Positions 1 through 8,200 of a stretch of DNA of 14,838 bases are shown here, in pieces (position 1 is the stretch's first letter; the number at the start of each line of letters is the position of its first letter). The notes beneath the pieces were generated by a model. The model searched no databases. It had not been told where the DNA came from and worked only from the letters and a program-made list of their open reading frames with translations. Both the position numbers and the translations under genes were made by a program. The stretch comes from Euryarchaeota archaeon UBA173 (lineage in GTDB: Archaea > Thermoplasmatota > Poseidoniia > Poseidoniales > Thalassarchaeaceae): contig DAJH01000060.1 in NCBI GenBank assembly GCA_002498925.1, positions 1-14,838 of the forward strand, in the 5' to 3' direction.

Positions 1-59
1 ACCAGGGGAATGAGTTCGCGCTTGGTACGTGAACGAGTGTCGTATACCCTTAGCGCCAT
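1..59 (-). CDS. cysS: Cysteinyl-tRNA synthetase, N-terminal fragment (runs off left edge)
   Basis: Only the first 19 codons are present, reading MALRVYDTRSRTKRELIPL from an ATG at 59. This closely matches the usual opening of bacterial and archaeal CysS, an ALxVYDTxxRxKxExxPL pattern that precedes the zinc-binding and HIGH motifs (not in the window). CysS charges tRNA-Cys with cysteine in the cytoplasm. An in-frame TGA at 86-84 excludes any longer start, and a GAGG lies four bases before the ATG. The gene follows the amidotransferase stop by 27 nt on the same strand, so it is probably the last visible gene of a three-gene operon. The identification rests on a short but distinctive N-terminus. 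Confidence 0.72.
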   Translation of the reverse strand, partial: MALRVYDTRSRTKRELIPL

Positions 60-86
60 CGACCTCTCTGCTAGGCTTACCCGTCA

Positions 87-776
87 TCAACCTCTCGCTG
101 CTTTAACCAAGGCAGCGAACAGTAAGTCGTGTCCCTTGCGTTCAGGGTGCCACTGAACTCCTATGCAGAATTTCTTATCCTTTCTCTCAACTGCTTCGAT
201 TAATCCATCATGTTCGGCAACGGCTGAAACTTTGAGGGATCCGGGGTCAGAGACTCCCTGATGGTGCGTCGAGTTCACGGTGAATGAAGTTCCCATTAGC
301 TCAGCTAGTATCGAGTCTTTCTCCACGATGACTCCATGATCCGTCGATTGCCCATCATAGCCACCATGGCCCTCATGGCCGGGTGTGTCATCGAGATGCT
401 GGTGTAGTGAGCCGCCGTGAGCTATGCTAAGTATTTGCATGCCCCTGCAAACTCCGAGGAGAGGGATGTCCATTTCCAAAGCGGAATCAATTAGGCTAAT
501 CTCAGTTTCATCCTGTTCGGGATAGAACTCCTTGGTCATTGGCCCGGGAGTCTGCCCATACTTGGAAGGGGAAACGTCCGGCCCTCCAGATATGATTAGT
601 CCATCGATACTTTTCAGGAGGCTTGTCATATCACCTGCAGGAGGGATGATCAGTGGAATTCCCCCTGCCTCATCTATCATTGAAACGTATGCCGATGGCA
701 ATATTGCCGCGTGCCTCTGCCAGTTCCCATACTGTGTATCACGCATGAAGCAAGTGATACCAATTACTGGACGCAC
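87..776 (-). CDS. Class I glutamine amidotransferase, peptidase C26 (gamma-Glu-GABA hydrolase-like)
   Basis: A 229-residue stand-alone class I amidotransferase-fold hydrolase. The nucleophile elbow GVCRGMQ holds Cys110, and the GVQWHPE motif supplies His210 and Glu212, completing the Cys-His-Glu triad. The oxyanion-side motif IISGGPDVSPSKYG (about 61-74) and NSTHHQGV (168-175) are typical of the PuuD/C26 family, which cleaves gamma-glutamyl amide bonds. The length fits the family. No synthetase domain is attached, so it is probably a hydrolase rather than an amide-transfer subunit; the substrate cannot be told. The start is GTG at 776, directly abutting the TGA of the upstream membrane protein, with AGGTG (786-782) five bases before it, which suggests translational coupling. 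No polyamine genes are nearby to support a putrescine role. Confidence 0.85.
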   Translation of the reverse strand: MRPVIGITCFMRDTQYGNWQRHAAILPSAYVSMIDEAGGIPLIIPPAGDMTSLLKSIDGLIISGGPDVSPSKYGQTPGPMTKEFYPEQDETEISLIDSALEMDIPLLGVCRGMQILSIAHGGSLHQHLDDTPGHEGHGGYDGQSTDHGVIVEKDSILAELMGTSFTVNSTHHQGVSDPGSLKVSAVAEHDGLIEAVERKDKKFCIGVQWHPERKGHDLLFAALVKAARG

Positions 777-1178
777 TCAAACACCTGACGATTCCCTGAG
801 TTTCCTAGCGTGTCTGAATGACATGATTCCTGCGGTCATGAAGATGGACCCCAGCACTACCAGAATTAGATGGGACCCTATTGCTAGATTGGACTTTCCT
901 CCAATATCAATCAGCCCTTGTGCGCCGCCGATGACCATGAGCAGAGCGAAGATCATCGCCGCGTGCATGTAATGATGTCGATTTGCCTCATTTCTCTCGG
1001 ATAAAATCCCCAGAATGAGTAGGGGGGCGCCCATAAATGCGGGTATCATAGCGGTAATTGAGGGTGGATCGGCGCTCTGCATGAAGTAAGCGACTAAGCC
1101 CCAGATAACCAAGATTCCACCGGCGACCTTAGCCAGATTGGGTATTGTCAAGCCAGAGAAAGTAAACGTGTCTTCCAT
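777..1178 (-). CDS. Hypothetical four-TM membrane protein
   Basis: I do not recognise this 133-residue protein. It has four hydrophobic stretches: around residues 15-34 (LAKVAGGILVIWGLVAYFMQ), 39-58, 68-92 and 97-120, joined by short charged loops such as SERNEANRHH, and it ends in a basic tail (FRHARKLRESSGV). This implies a small polytopic membrane protein with no visible catalytic motif. The ATG at 1178 is preceded by a TATA-like CATAAGTA about 23 bases upstream, consistent with a leaderless transcript starting at the ATG. Its TGA touches the GTG of the amidotransferase, so the two are probably co-transcribed and coupled. The coding call is supported by the clean TM pattern and the tight junction. 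Confidence 0.72.
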   Translation of the reverse strand: MEDTFTFSGLTIPNLAKVAGGILVIWGLVAYFMQSADPPSITAMIPAFMGAPLLILGILSERNEANRHHYMHAAMIFALLMVIGGAQGLIDIGGKSNLAIGSHLILVVLGSIFMTAGIMSFRHARKLRESSGV

Positions 1179-1196
1179 ACCCTTGGCTAGATGTTA

Positions 1197-1205
1197 CTAC
1201 TTATG
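1197..1205 (-). promoter_or_regulatory. Probable TATA box for the membrane protein/amidotransferase/cysS operon
   Basis: On the minus strand the 39-nt gap between the EMO-like gene's stop and the ATG at 1178 contains TCATAAGTA. Its centre is about 23 nt before the ATG, the spacing expected for an archaeal TATA box driving a leaderless transcript. An AAGGGT just before the ATG is too close (about 1 nt) to act as a normal ribosome binding site. The match to the TTTATA-type consensus is only partial. Confidence 0.4.
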
Positions 1206-1217
1206 ACAGTCACTATC

Positions 1218-3224
1218 CTAGGCCGTCGAATCAGCACTAGCTGTCTCATGAATTTCTTGATCCCTAGCAACTATTTGTTCCCATAGCAATTCTGCAACAT
1301 CGAGGACCTCCATTTCGGCGCCAACGGCGTCCAAGCCATCCTTTACCATGACAGAGCAGAAGGGGCATCCGACGGCAACGGTATCACAACCGGTTTCTGC
1401 TAACTCTGCGGCCCTGATCTCATTCACCCTCTTGTCTGCGTCTTCCTCCATCCACATCTGGGCGCCACCTGCACCGCAGCAGAATGAGGACTTGCCATGC
1501 CTCTCGGGCTCGGCATCGACCCCTCCAATTACTGATCTTGGCTCATCGACAACGCCGCCCATCCTACCTAGATAGCAAGGATCGTGGAAGGTTACACTTC
1601 GCCCATTCTTCTCGGCGTCCGGAAGTTTTCCCTCTTCTTGGAGCTTAGCGAGGATTTCAGAATGATGGAATACTTCTAGTTCATCACCTCCAAAGTCTCC
1701 ATACTCCTTTCCGAGAGTGTGGAAGCAATGTGGGCATGAAGCGACTATCCTCTTGACCCCTAGCTCTTGGAATGTCATCATATTGGTCTCGGCGAGCATT
1801 TGGAACAGATATTCATTTCCGGCTCTGCGGGCAGGGTCGCCAGAGCATCCTTCTTGCATGCCCAGGATACCGACATCCAATCCGGCCTCCTTCAGAAGTG
1901 AAATTGTGGACCTTGCGACTTTCTGGTTCCTTTCATCAAAGCTTCCTGCACATCCCACGAAGTAGATGTACTCAGCGGGCTCACCGACCTTGACGTCTAG
2001 ATCTGATGCCCAATCTGCCCTCTCGTGGGCTCCGAATCCATATGGATTGGATGCAGACTCTATATTCCCCATTGCAGTATTCAGGACCTCTGGATATTCC
2101 ATGGTCTCCATCATGGCGTTCCTTCTCAGATCTGTTAGTTTTGGGACGTGCTCAATGTATAGTGGACAAACGTCGACACATGCATTGCATGTTGTGCATG
2201 CCCATACTGCGTCTTCAGAAATCCTGGTCATCATCGTCTCCGATGGCTCCCCACCCGAGAGAAGTATTGGAGCGTGCTCGTTTGCATAGTCCCTGACATC
2301 ATGAATAACTTGCATGGGGTTCAGAGACTTTCCTGAGGCGTATGCTGGACATACGTCCTGGCATCTAGCGCAGGAGGTACATGACCAGCCATCTATGAGT
2401 TGTCTCCATGTGTACTGACTGTAGGAGCTGACGCCGAATGAGTCTATGTCCAGATCTTCCAAGGGGACTGCCTTGCCATCTTCACCGATGGCTAGAGGCC
2501 TCATCTTTCCAGGGGGCTCGATATCGTGGAAGAAGACGTTTGGGACTGCCATTACCAAGTGCATGTGTTTGGAGACTGGAATTAGGAAGAGGAACACGGA
2601 AATGGCGACCATGTGGGCCCAATAGGCAGCGACTACAGTCCCCTCGGATAGATTCATTTCGGCGAACATGTGACCGAATGGCTCCCAGAATGGCGAAGGC
2701 CCTTCATAGGACTCGACTACGAAAGATGTAGTGGTAATTGTCAGTATTAGCAAGAGGATTATGTTCCCCTCAAGTTGGGACTTTCCCTTCAACTTCTCTG
2801 GAGTGAATACTACCCTCCGGATAAGTGCAGCGGAACAACCGATTAGGGCCATGGTGTAGCCGAGTTCCACCATTCCATTCCAGGGCCCATTTAGGGCACT
2901 TGGTAGGACATGCTCTGAAAATGCATTTGCTGTTGCGAGATCGAACATATCAGATGCCAGCATCAAGAAGCCCCAGAACATCAGGACGTGCATGGTGCCA
3001 GCAACTCTGTCCCTCAGGACTTTCTTCTGACCTAGCCAACCTGAGAGGAATACCCCTATTCTGGTGCCCCATGAGTCGAATCTGTCATCCGGAGATCCTA
3101 TCATCACCAGTCGCACGGCTTTCTGAACTTGATATGTGAAGAAACCAATGGAAATAGTACCGAGAATCGCTAGAATTTGCCAGCCCTCGAAGGGGCCGTA
3201 TGATTGTAGAAGGGGGTGTTCCAT
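1218..3224 (-). CDS. ETF:quinone oxidoreductase-like fused cytochrome b / 4Fe-4S / double-CCG protein (EMO/HdrDE-like)
   Basis: A 668-residue membrane electron-transfer protein. The N-terminal part (about 15-230) has five or six TM segments of NarI/HdrE cytochrome b type with candidate haem histidines (His79, His204, His220, His222). Next come two ferredoxin-like 4Fe-4S motifs (Cys282/285/288/292 and Cys343/346/349/353). Two CCG domains follow: the first has Cys425, Cys460 in EGCSGDPARRAGNEY, and Cys497/500; the second has Cys550, CCGAGG at 582-583, and Cys620/623. This is the architecture of the fused HdrE-HdrD-like proteins proposed to pass electrons from electron-transfer flavoprotein to (mena)quinone in beta-oxidation. 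No etfAB gene lies in the window. The ATG at 3224 is preferred because GAGGT sits six bases upstream; a GTG at 3239 would add five residues but has no such site. Function is inferred from architecture; a heterodisulfide or lactate/glycolate oxidase-type role is the alternative. Confidence 0.85.
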   Translation of the reverse strand: MEHPLLQSYGPFEGWQILAILGTISIGFFTYQVQKAVRLVMIGSPDDRFDSWGTRIGVFLSGWLGQKKVLRDRVAGTMHVLMFWGFLMLASDMFDLATANAFSEHVLPSALNGPWNGMVELGYTMALIGCSAALIRRVVFTPEKLKGKSQLEGNIILLLILTITTTSFVVESYEGPSPFWEPFGHMFAEMNLSEGTVVAAYWAHMVAISVFLFLIPVSKHMHLVMAVPNVFFHDIEPPGKMRPLAIGEDGKAVPLEDLDIDSFGVSSYSQYTWRQLIDGWSCTSCARCQDVCPAYASGKSLNPMQVIHDVRDYANEHAPILLSGGEPSETMMTRISEDAVWACTTCNACVDVCPLYIEHVPKLTDLRRNAMMETMEYPEVLNTAMGNIESASNPYGFGAHERADWASDLDVKVGEPAEYIYFVGCAGSFDERNQKVARSTISLLKEAGLDVGILGMQEGCSGDPARRAGNEYLFQMLAETNMMTFQELGVKRIVASCPHCFHTLGKEYGDFGGDELEVFHHSEILAKLQEEGKLPDAEKNGRSVTFHDPCYLGRMGGVVDEPRSVIGGVDAEPERHGKSSFCCGAGGAQMWMEEDADKRVNEIRAAELAETGCDTVAVGCPFCSVMVKDGLDAVGAEMEVLDVAELLWEQIVARDQEIHETASADSTA

Positions 3225-3386
3225 CTGAAAACCTCGCACCGTTCTATCTCAGCCTATGGAGTGGCGGCATGTTCTTGAAGCAGGTGCAATAATTAAAGCA
3301 ACAGGTAATAATTACTACACCGAGTTAATTGTAACTGATTGTTTTGAGAACCCAACCCTCATTTCCCGAAAGCCGTAGCATGGGGC
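3225..3386. promoter_or_regulatory. Divergent promoter region between EMO-like gene and mevalonate kinase
   Basis: This 162-base gap separates two divergently transcribed genes and should hold both promoters. On the minus strand CTTTAATTATT (3298-3288) is a TATA-like element about 65-70 nt before the EMO ATG. On the plus strand there are AT-rich elements GTAATAATTAC (3305-3315) and TTAATTGTAAC (3325-3335), both more than 50 nt before the kinase ATG, so a short leader would be present. None sits at the leaderless distance, and I cannot choose between them. No RNA gene or ORF is evident here. Confidence 0.4.
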
Positions 3387-4358
3387 ATGGCGCGTGCGTT
3401 CGCTCCGGGAAAATGTATTCTCTTTGGGGAACATGCAGTAGTCTATGGGCACCCAGCTGTTGCAGTAGCCATAGACGCTGGAGTGGAGGTTTCCATCAAG
3501 GAGTCGACCAAATGGACAATAGAAGGCATGGATTTCGACCCCATCCGTCACCCTCACATCACACACATCCTCAGGGACGCTTTCAATTACGACGGGGCGC
3601 CGCTGGAAATTGATGTCAAGAGTGGTTTGTTCTCTGCTGCTGGACTTGGCTCATCTGCTGCGATTTCGAATGCAATGGGAGCGGCGTTGCAATTTCATAT
3701 TGAACCCGACCTGGCTATCGACAGGATAGGACTTGCTAGGATGGGGCACTCTGCTGAAGCTAATGCGCAGAAAGGCAGGGCGAGTCCGACTGATACAGCT
3801 ACCAGCGCTCTAGGGGGGTGCGTAGTAGTGTCCGGGGAATTAGTTGACGGGACTAAGCATATTTTCGATGCCACACTTGATACCCCTGAGGGAGAGAGGT
3901 CTTGGTCCATTAGCAAAACCACAATTCCCGATGGATTGGACGCCTGGATAGTCTTGGGTTTCACTGGCATAGGATCACCTACCGGAAGAATGGTGGCGGG
4001 TGTTGCGAGCCTTCTAGATGCGGATCCCTCGAAAGAAAAGGAAATGGAAGCTATTGGGAAAATCACTCATGCTGGATTGGCGGCGCTTTCTGCCGGAAAT
4101 CTCGAGGGGGTCGGTATTGCTATGGATACATGCCATGAGAAGCTTAAGTCACTACAAGTAAGCAGCCCTGAACTAGAGCATCTAATCAATGCAGCCAGGC
4201 CACACTCCCTTGGAGTCAAGCTAACTGGTGCAGGTGGAGGGGGGTGCATGGTTGCTCTGACTAGAGACCCTCGAAGAGTCGCCGAAGCCATTGAGATTGC
4301 TGGCGGCAAACCTCTCATTTCCAAACTAGGTGCAGAAGGCGTGAGAATCCTCTCATAA
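3387..4358 (+). CDS. mvk: Mevalonate kinase (GHMP kinase family)
   Basis: A 323-residue cytoplasmic GHMP kinase that would phosphorylate mevalonate at position 5 with ATP, an early step towards archaeal isoprenoid lipids. The N-terminus has the family motif APGKCILFGEHAVVYGHPA (6-24) with Lys9 and Glu15. The phosphate-binding loop is SAAGLGSSAA (83-92). The segment GRASPTDTATSALGG (130-144) supplies the probable catalytic Asp136, and the third motif KLTGAGGGGCMVAL (278-291) is intact. The ASPTDT form of the second motif resembles archaeal mevalonate kinases rather than the SGIDNA form. The length is normal. Another ATG at 3380 is out of frame, and GGGGC just before 3387 is a weak ribosome site. 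No other mevalonate-pathway gene is adjacent. Phosphomevalonate or homoserine kinase are less likely alternatives. Confidence 0.9.
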   Translation: MARAFAPGKCILFGEHAVVYGHPAVAVAIDAGVEVSIKESTKWTIEGMDFDPIRHPHITHILRDAFNYDGAPLEIDVKSGLFSAAGLGSSAAISNAMGAALQFHIEPDLAIDRIGLARMGHSAEANAQKGRASPTDTATSALGGCVVVSGELVDGTKHIFDATLDTPEGERSWSISKTTIPDGLDAWIVLGFTGIGSPTGRMVAGVASLLDADPSKEKEMEAIGKITHAGLAALSAGNLEGVGIAMDTCHEKLKSLQVSSPELEHLINAARPHSLGVKLTGAGGGGCMVALTRDPRRVAEAIEIAGGKPLISKLGAEGVRILS

Positions 4359-4401
4359 AGTCGTATAATGGGACAACCGGAAGTTCGGTGGCACAACTAT
4401 C

Positions 4402-4410
4402 TTTTATAAG
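4402..4410 (+). promoter_or_regulatory. TATA box of the TBP gene (leaderless spacing)
   Basis: TTTTATAAG lies in the 72-base gap after mevalonate kinase, with its centre about 25 nt before the ATG at 4431. That is the expected distance from an archaeal TATA box to the transcription start, so the mRNA should begin at or next to the start codon. There is no Shine-Dalgarno sequence before the ATG (TGCGCGGCCT), which agrees with leaderless translation. It is the best TATA box in the window, and the protein it drives is TBP itself. Confidence 0.7.
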
Positions 4411-4430
4411 TAGAATATACTGCGCGGCCT

Positions 4431-5162
4431 ATGCTTAGTGACGAAGAGCGTCTTACAGTTGTGAATGTCGTAGCATCGACAAGAGTTGCCGAGGAGTTGG
4501 ACCTGCCAGATATTGCAATCCAGCTTAATTGCGAGTATGAGCCAGAACAGTTTCCTGGTGTGGTCTACAGAGTGGTCGACCCAAAGCTTGCGATACTCAT
4601 GTTTAGGTCTGGCCGTGCGGTCTGTACCGGTGGTAAGAACCAAGCAAACATTGAGACAGGGATAGAGAGAATGATAGGTGACCTTAGGGCTGCTGGAATA
4701 ACCACTTGGGACCTGAAAGATGTAGAGATAGAGGTGCAGAACATGGTGGCTACATACTCACTATTCTTCCCAGAGGACTACGATGGCGTCGCTAAGATGG
4801 ATGATATCAATACAAAGGTCATCGATGCTGAAGGTGGAGGAATTAGAGCCGCTACTGATGAAGAGGTTGAGGAAGAAGATGAGAGGATCAGGGGCATTAA
4901 GCAGGGAGAGCCGCTAGCAGCCCTGCCCAGAAGGCTCAATCTGAACAACCTGACCTTCCACTTGCCCTTTGACAAGGTTGAGTATGAGCCAGAGCAGTTT
5001 CCTGGCCTGATATACAGACTCGATTACCCCAAGGTTGTCTGCCTGATTTTCGGAAGTGGAAAGATGGTCATCACAGGAGCCAGGCATAAGGACGAGATTC
5101 TTGAGGCGGTCCAGTTTATTCAGGACGAACTTGCCGACTTACCCGACTACAGAGCAATGTGA
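4431..5162 (+). CDS. tbp: TATA-box-binding protein with a long acidic insert in the second repeat
   Basis: A 243-residue basal transcription factor that binds TATA boxes and recruits TFB and RNA polymerase. Both halves of the saddle fold are clear. Repeat 1 runs from VVNVVAST through EYEPEQFPGVVYR (35-47) to LMFRSGRAVCTGGK. Repeat 2 runs from VQNMVAT (102-108), then after an insert from LNLNNL (169) through EYEPEQFPGLIYR (184-196) to LIFGSGKMVITGAR. The DNA-kinking Phe pairs (EQFPG plus MFRSG or IFGSG) are kept in both. Archaeal TBPs are usually about 180-200 residues; the excess is an insert at about 112-166, after the first strand of repeat 2, including the acidic EEVEEEDERIRG. The frame is continuous, so this is not a sequencing frameshift. 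The surface-protein gene starts 41 nt downstream on the same strand. Confidence 0.93.
   Translation: MLSDEERLTVVNVVASTRVAEELDLPDIAIQLNCEYEPEQFPGVVYRVVDPKLAILMFRSGRAVCTGGKNQANIETGIERMIGDLRAAGITTWDLKDVEIEVQNMVATYSLFFPEDYDGVAKMDDINTKVIDAEGGGIRAATDEEVEEEDERIRGIKQGEPLAALPRRLNLNNLTFHLPFDKVEYEPEQFPGLIYRLDYPKVVCLIFGSGKMVITGARHKDEILEAVQFIQDELADLPDYRAM
4533..4558 (+). repeat. TBP internal repeat, copy 1 of a 26-bp near-identical pair
   Basis: These bases encode EYEPEQFPG of TBP repeat 1. They match 4980-5005, which encode the same residues of repeat 2, at 25 of 26 bases (A versus G at a synonymous Glu/Gln-region site). The protein duplication is ancestral to all TBPs; the near-identity at DNA level is the unusual part. 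Confidence 0.75.
4980..5005 (+). repeat. TBP internal repeat, copy 2 of a 26-bp near-identical pair
   Basis: This is the second copy of the stirrup-coding segment, 447 bases (149 codons) downstream of the first. The spacing directly measures the extra length between the two TBP halves; the expected spacing in a canonical TBP is about 91 codons. Confidence 0.75.
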
Positions 5163-5203
5163 GCTTAGACACATTGATTTGTGCGTGTCATCCAGGGGCC
5201 GTT

Positions 5204-8200
5204 ATGCGCGACGCACGGGCGATAGCAGTTGGACTAGCGATTCTCCTATCTTCGCAGTACTGTGTACTAATGATAGATGGTGAGCAGGACATCCTGAAGG
5301 AAGAAGAAGATCAATACTTCACATCCAAGAATACGGGGATTGTTGATCTGCCCACATGGAGAATAAATGACAGGTGGACATACAACGGCGAGTTGGACGT
5401 CAGGGACTTTATCGCGACCTCGGGTGTTAGCACTAATGTTGACTTTCTGGAAGGTTCCCTGGTCAAGAACATAGATGACATCTACGTAATGACAGTAGAT
5501 AACAGATCTACCCTGGTGTATGAGGCGCGGTCGGAAGGGACATATGAGGCCGAGGACATTGATCTCGATGGAAATAATGGAGATCTGGTTGTAGAAATCG
5601 ACACTACGGAGATAGCCAGGGTCTCGGACCTTGCCACCATCAGTCAAGAGGCGACCATAGACATAGACTTCCAGTACCAAATCCTTTGGTGGACAATTAA
5701 CATAGATGTGGCAGATTTGGTAATCTCACAGACGTTCTCGCCGCCCACAGAGGGATATGACTTCCCCCTTAACGTAGGAGACGAATGGCATACAGACTAC
5801 TATCAGGAAACAGATTACTCGGGTCAGAGCGATTATGTGGACATCCCTGCCGATGAGTCGTCCCACGAGTCGTCTAGCTGGGAAGTCGTTAGCAGGGGGG
5901 CACCGGGCGTCAGCTATGCTTCTTGTCAGCAATCATACAATATCACAAACTATGATTCCAATGGGGATCCTGTTGGATACAGGTGGTTTTGCCCCTCTGT
6001 GAGAGGGGATGTTTACTCGTCATTCACTCAAAGTGTCGGCTTCTTGGCTAATCACGAATTAGTGATGTATCAAGCGGCACCTAGGACGAAGCAAATCTCG
6101 GTGGAACTGGAGTTTCCCCTTTCGCCAGTTGATATGGAACAGTCTGTATTCGCAAATGTGACTCAGAATAACCAGGATGTTTCCGGACAGTCCGTTGAGT
6201 TCAGGTATGGGATTGAGGAAGACGTAAGGACGTTCACAACTGGCTCGGGTGGCTCGGCAGAAATTACATTCAACTCGGGGAGCGAGCCTGATGATTCCAT
6301 TGGCGGTCCCGATACTGGGAGCCATGGGGTGATCGTTTGGATACCCAATCAGAAGATTGTGGGCGCGTCTACAATAACGATAGATCCGAATACGTACGCA
6401 GTTGACCTAATTGCTAGGTCAGAGGGAGTAACAGTACAGAGGGTCAGGGATAATCAGACTATCACTCTTGATAGTGTAGTGGGGTTCAACGCAATTCCAG
6501 GAGATATTCTGACATTCAGTATCCCTGTACAGAACAGGGGGATAGTGAGTTCACCCCCCACCACATTATCGGTTTATGCCCCTGACGGAACTTCGGAGGA
6601 TGTTTCTGTTCCCTCTCTTTCCAGTCTTGGTCAATCGAGAGTTGAGGTCGACTGGGTAGTCCCCCAGTCTCAGCCCATAGGCGATGTCTCTCTATCATTC
6701 ACTGTGGATCCAAACGAGGAGGTTTCCAATGATGGAAACAGAAGCAACAATCAGGGTTCATTCTCATTGTTTATCGGCAGGACCCCAATAGCTGGTCTCA
6801 GCATACAGGCCGAGTCTCTGACTCTTGATCAGGTCAGCTTCAATGGACTTTCCTCGTATGACCCAGATGGAGGTGAACTGTCTTGCGAATTTACGGTACA
6901 GACCCTAGAGGGGGAATATTCGGCTATAGAAGATGACTGCATCCACGAACACACTTGGGACGATGATGGCGTCTTCGTTGTAAGACTGATTATTACAGAT
7001 GATGAAAATGACCAGAATTCTGACGAGTCAGTTGTGACTATCCTGAATCGTGACCCATATGTAACTGTCAAATCTGAGTATGAGTGGACGCCTGTACTTT
7101 CTCCAATCGAATTCAATGTAGAGGATGTCGGCGACATGGATACGCAAAATCCCTCGGCACCTGTCGACATACTATGGAAGCAGCCCTGTGAGGAGGGGCA
7201 AGTAGGATTCTATTGCACCGTGACGCCAACTTCAGAGGGAGAATACACTGCTGAAGTCGAAGTCATGGATGACGATGGGGCAATCGTTTCTGGGACTAAG
7301 ACCATAGAAGTAAGAAACATAGCCCCCACAAATCCTAGATCGGAAATTTGGCTTGGCGATAATCGAATGATTCCCGATAGCAGAGGGGTTTTCATCGTAA
7401 ATGAGGGAGATTCACTGAGGTTCGAAGGATGGGCCGATGATTCGGAAAATGACATGGACGCCTTAGTGCATATTTGGTCACCTGATGCCGAGAATAATCC
7501 GGACATCGTAATGGAGTCAACAGGCAGGAAGAGTACTATGGAATATATCTATCACACCTCTGGGATGCATCTCGCGACATTACAGGTTGTCGATGACGAC
7601 GGAGAAAGCACAGAGGCACTTATTGTCCCAATAGAAGTGATGAACATTGAGCCTTACATTTCACCAATCTCTCCGCCCTTACCAGCTGCAGAAGACTCGT
7701 TGATCGACATCCTCATCCAGGTGACCGATACAAGTGGCGACATGCTCACACTTACCAGATGCTTCGACCTCGATCCACTTTCGAACAGTGATGGAGAGGG
7801 GACTTCGACGGATGACTGTGACTTAGAGACGGACCACATCTCTAGGTCTTGGCCCGATGCCACTACTGCACCAGAGATGATAATTTTCCACGTCACCGAT
7901 GACGATGGCGCAACGGCATCCGTAGAGATTCCTCTGGACATTAGGAACGTCAAACCAGTTCCCAAGGCCGATTCCAGTGAATTTTTAGACGTACAAGAGG
8001 GAGACGTGTTGTTCTTCACGGCTAATGGGACAACGGACTCAGTACACGATATGGCAAATATGCTGTACAACTGGGACATGGACACAACTGTAGATAGCGA
8101 TGGTGACGGCGATCCGGAGAATGATATCGACATTCAGGGGCAGTGGATTGAGTGGACATTCAACGGTTATGGTTCGAGAACGGTAAAAATGACTGCTCTG

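Noticed and set aside
532..972. A 146-codon plus-strand frame opposite the amidotransferase and membrane-protein genes
   Set aside because: It straddles two confident minus-strand genes and has no recognisable domain, so it is an antisense shadow.
3225..3239. GTG start giving a five-residue longer EMO-like protein
   Set aside because: No ribosome binding site precedes it, whereas GAGGT is six bases before the ATG at 3224.
4740..4935. Frameshift or intron as explanation for the extra TBP segment
   Set aside because: The reading frame is open and continuous across it, both flanks resume the TBP pattern in the same frame, and the segment has normal-looking codon use.
5159..5203. Upstream GTG start for the surface protein overlapping the TBP stop
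   Set aside because: It would bury the signal peptide behind 15 residues (SLDTLICACHPGAV). The ATG at 5204 has an AGGGG site and opens directly into the signal sequence.
8090..8130. DSDGDGDPEND as a thrombospondin type 3 or dockerin repeat
   Set aside because: Only one Asp-rich loop is present, with no second copy or dockerin helix; it fits a calcium loop within a PKD-like domain.
7654..8133. A 159-codon minus-strand Ser-rich frame in the surface-protein gene
   Set aside because: The Ser/Val-rich composition is what the Asp-codon-rich PKD repeats give when read in reverse; there is no start context or domain.
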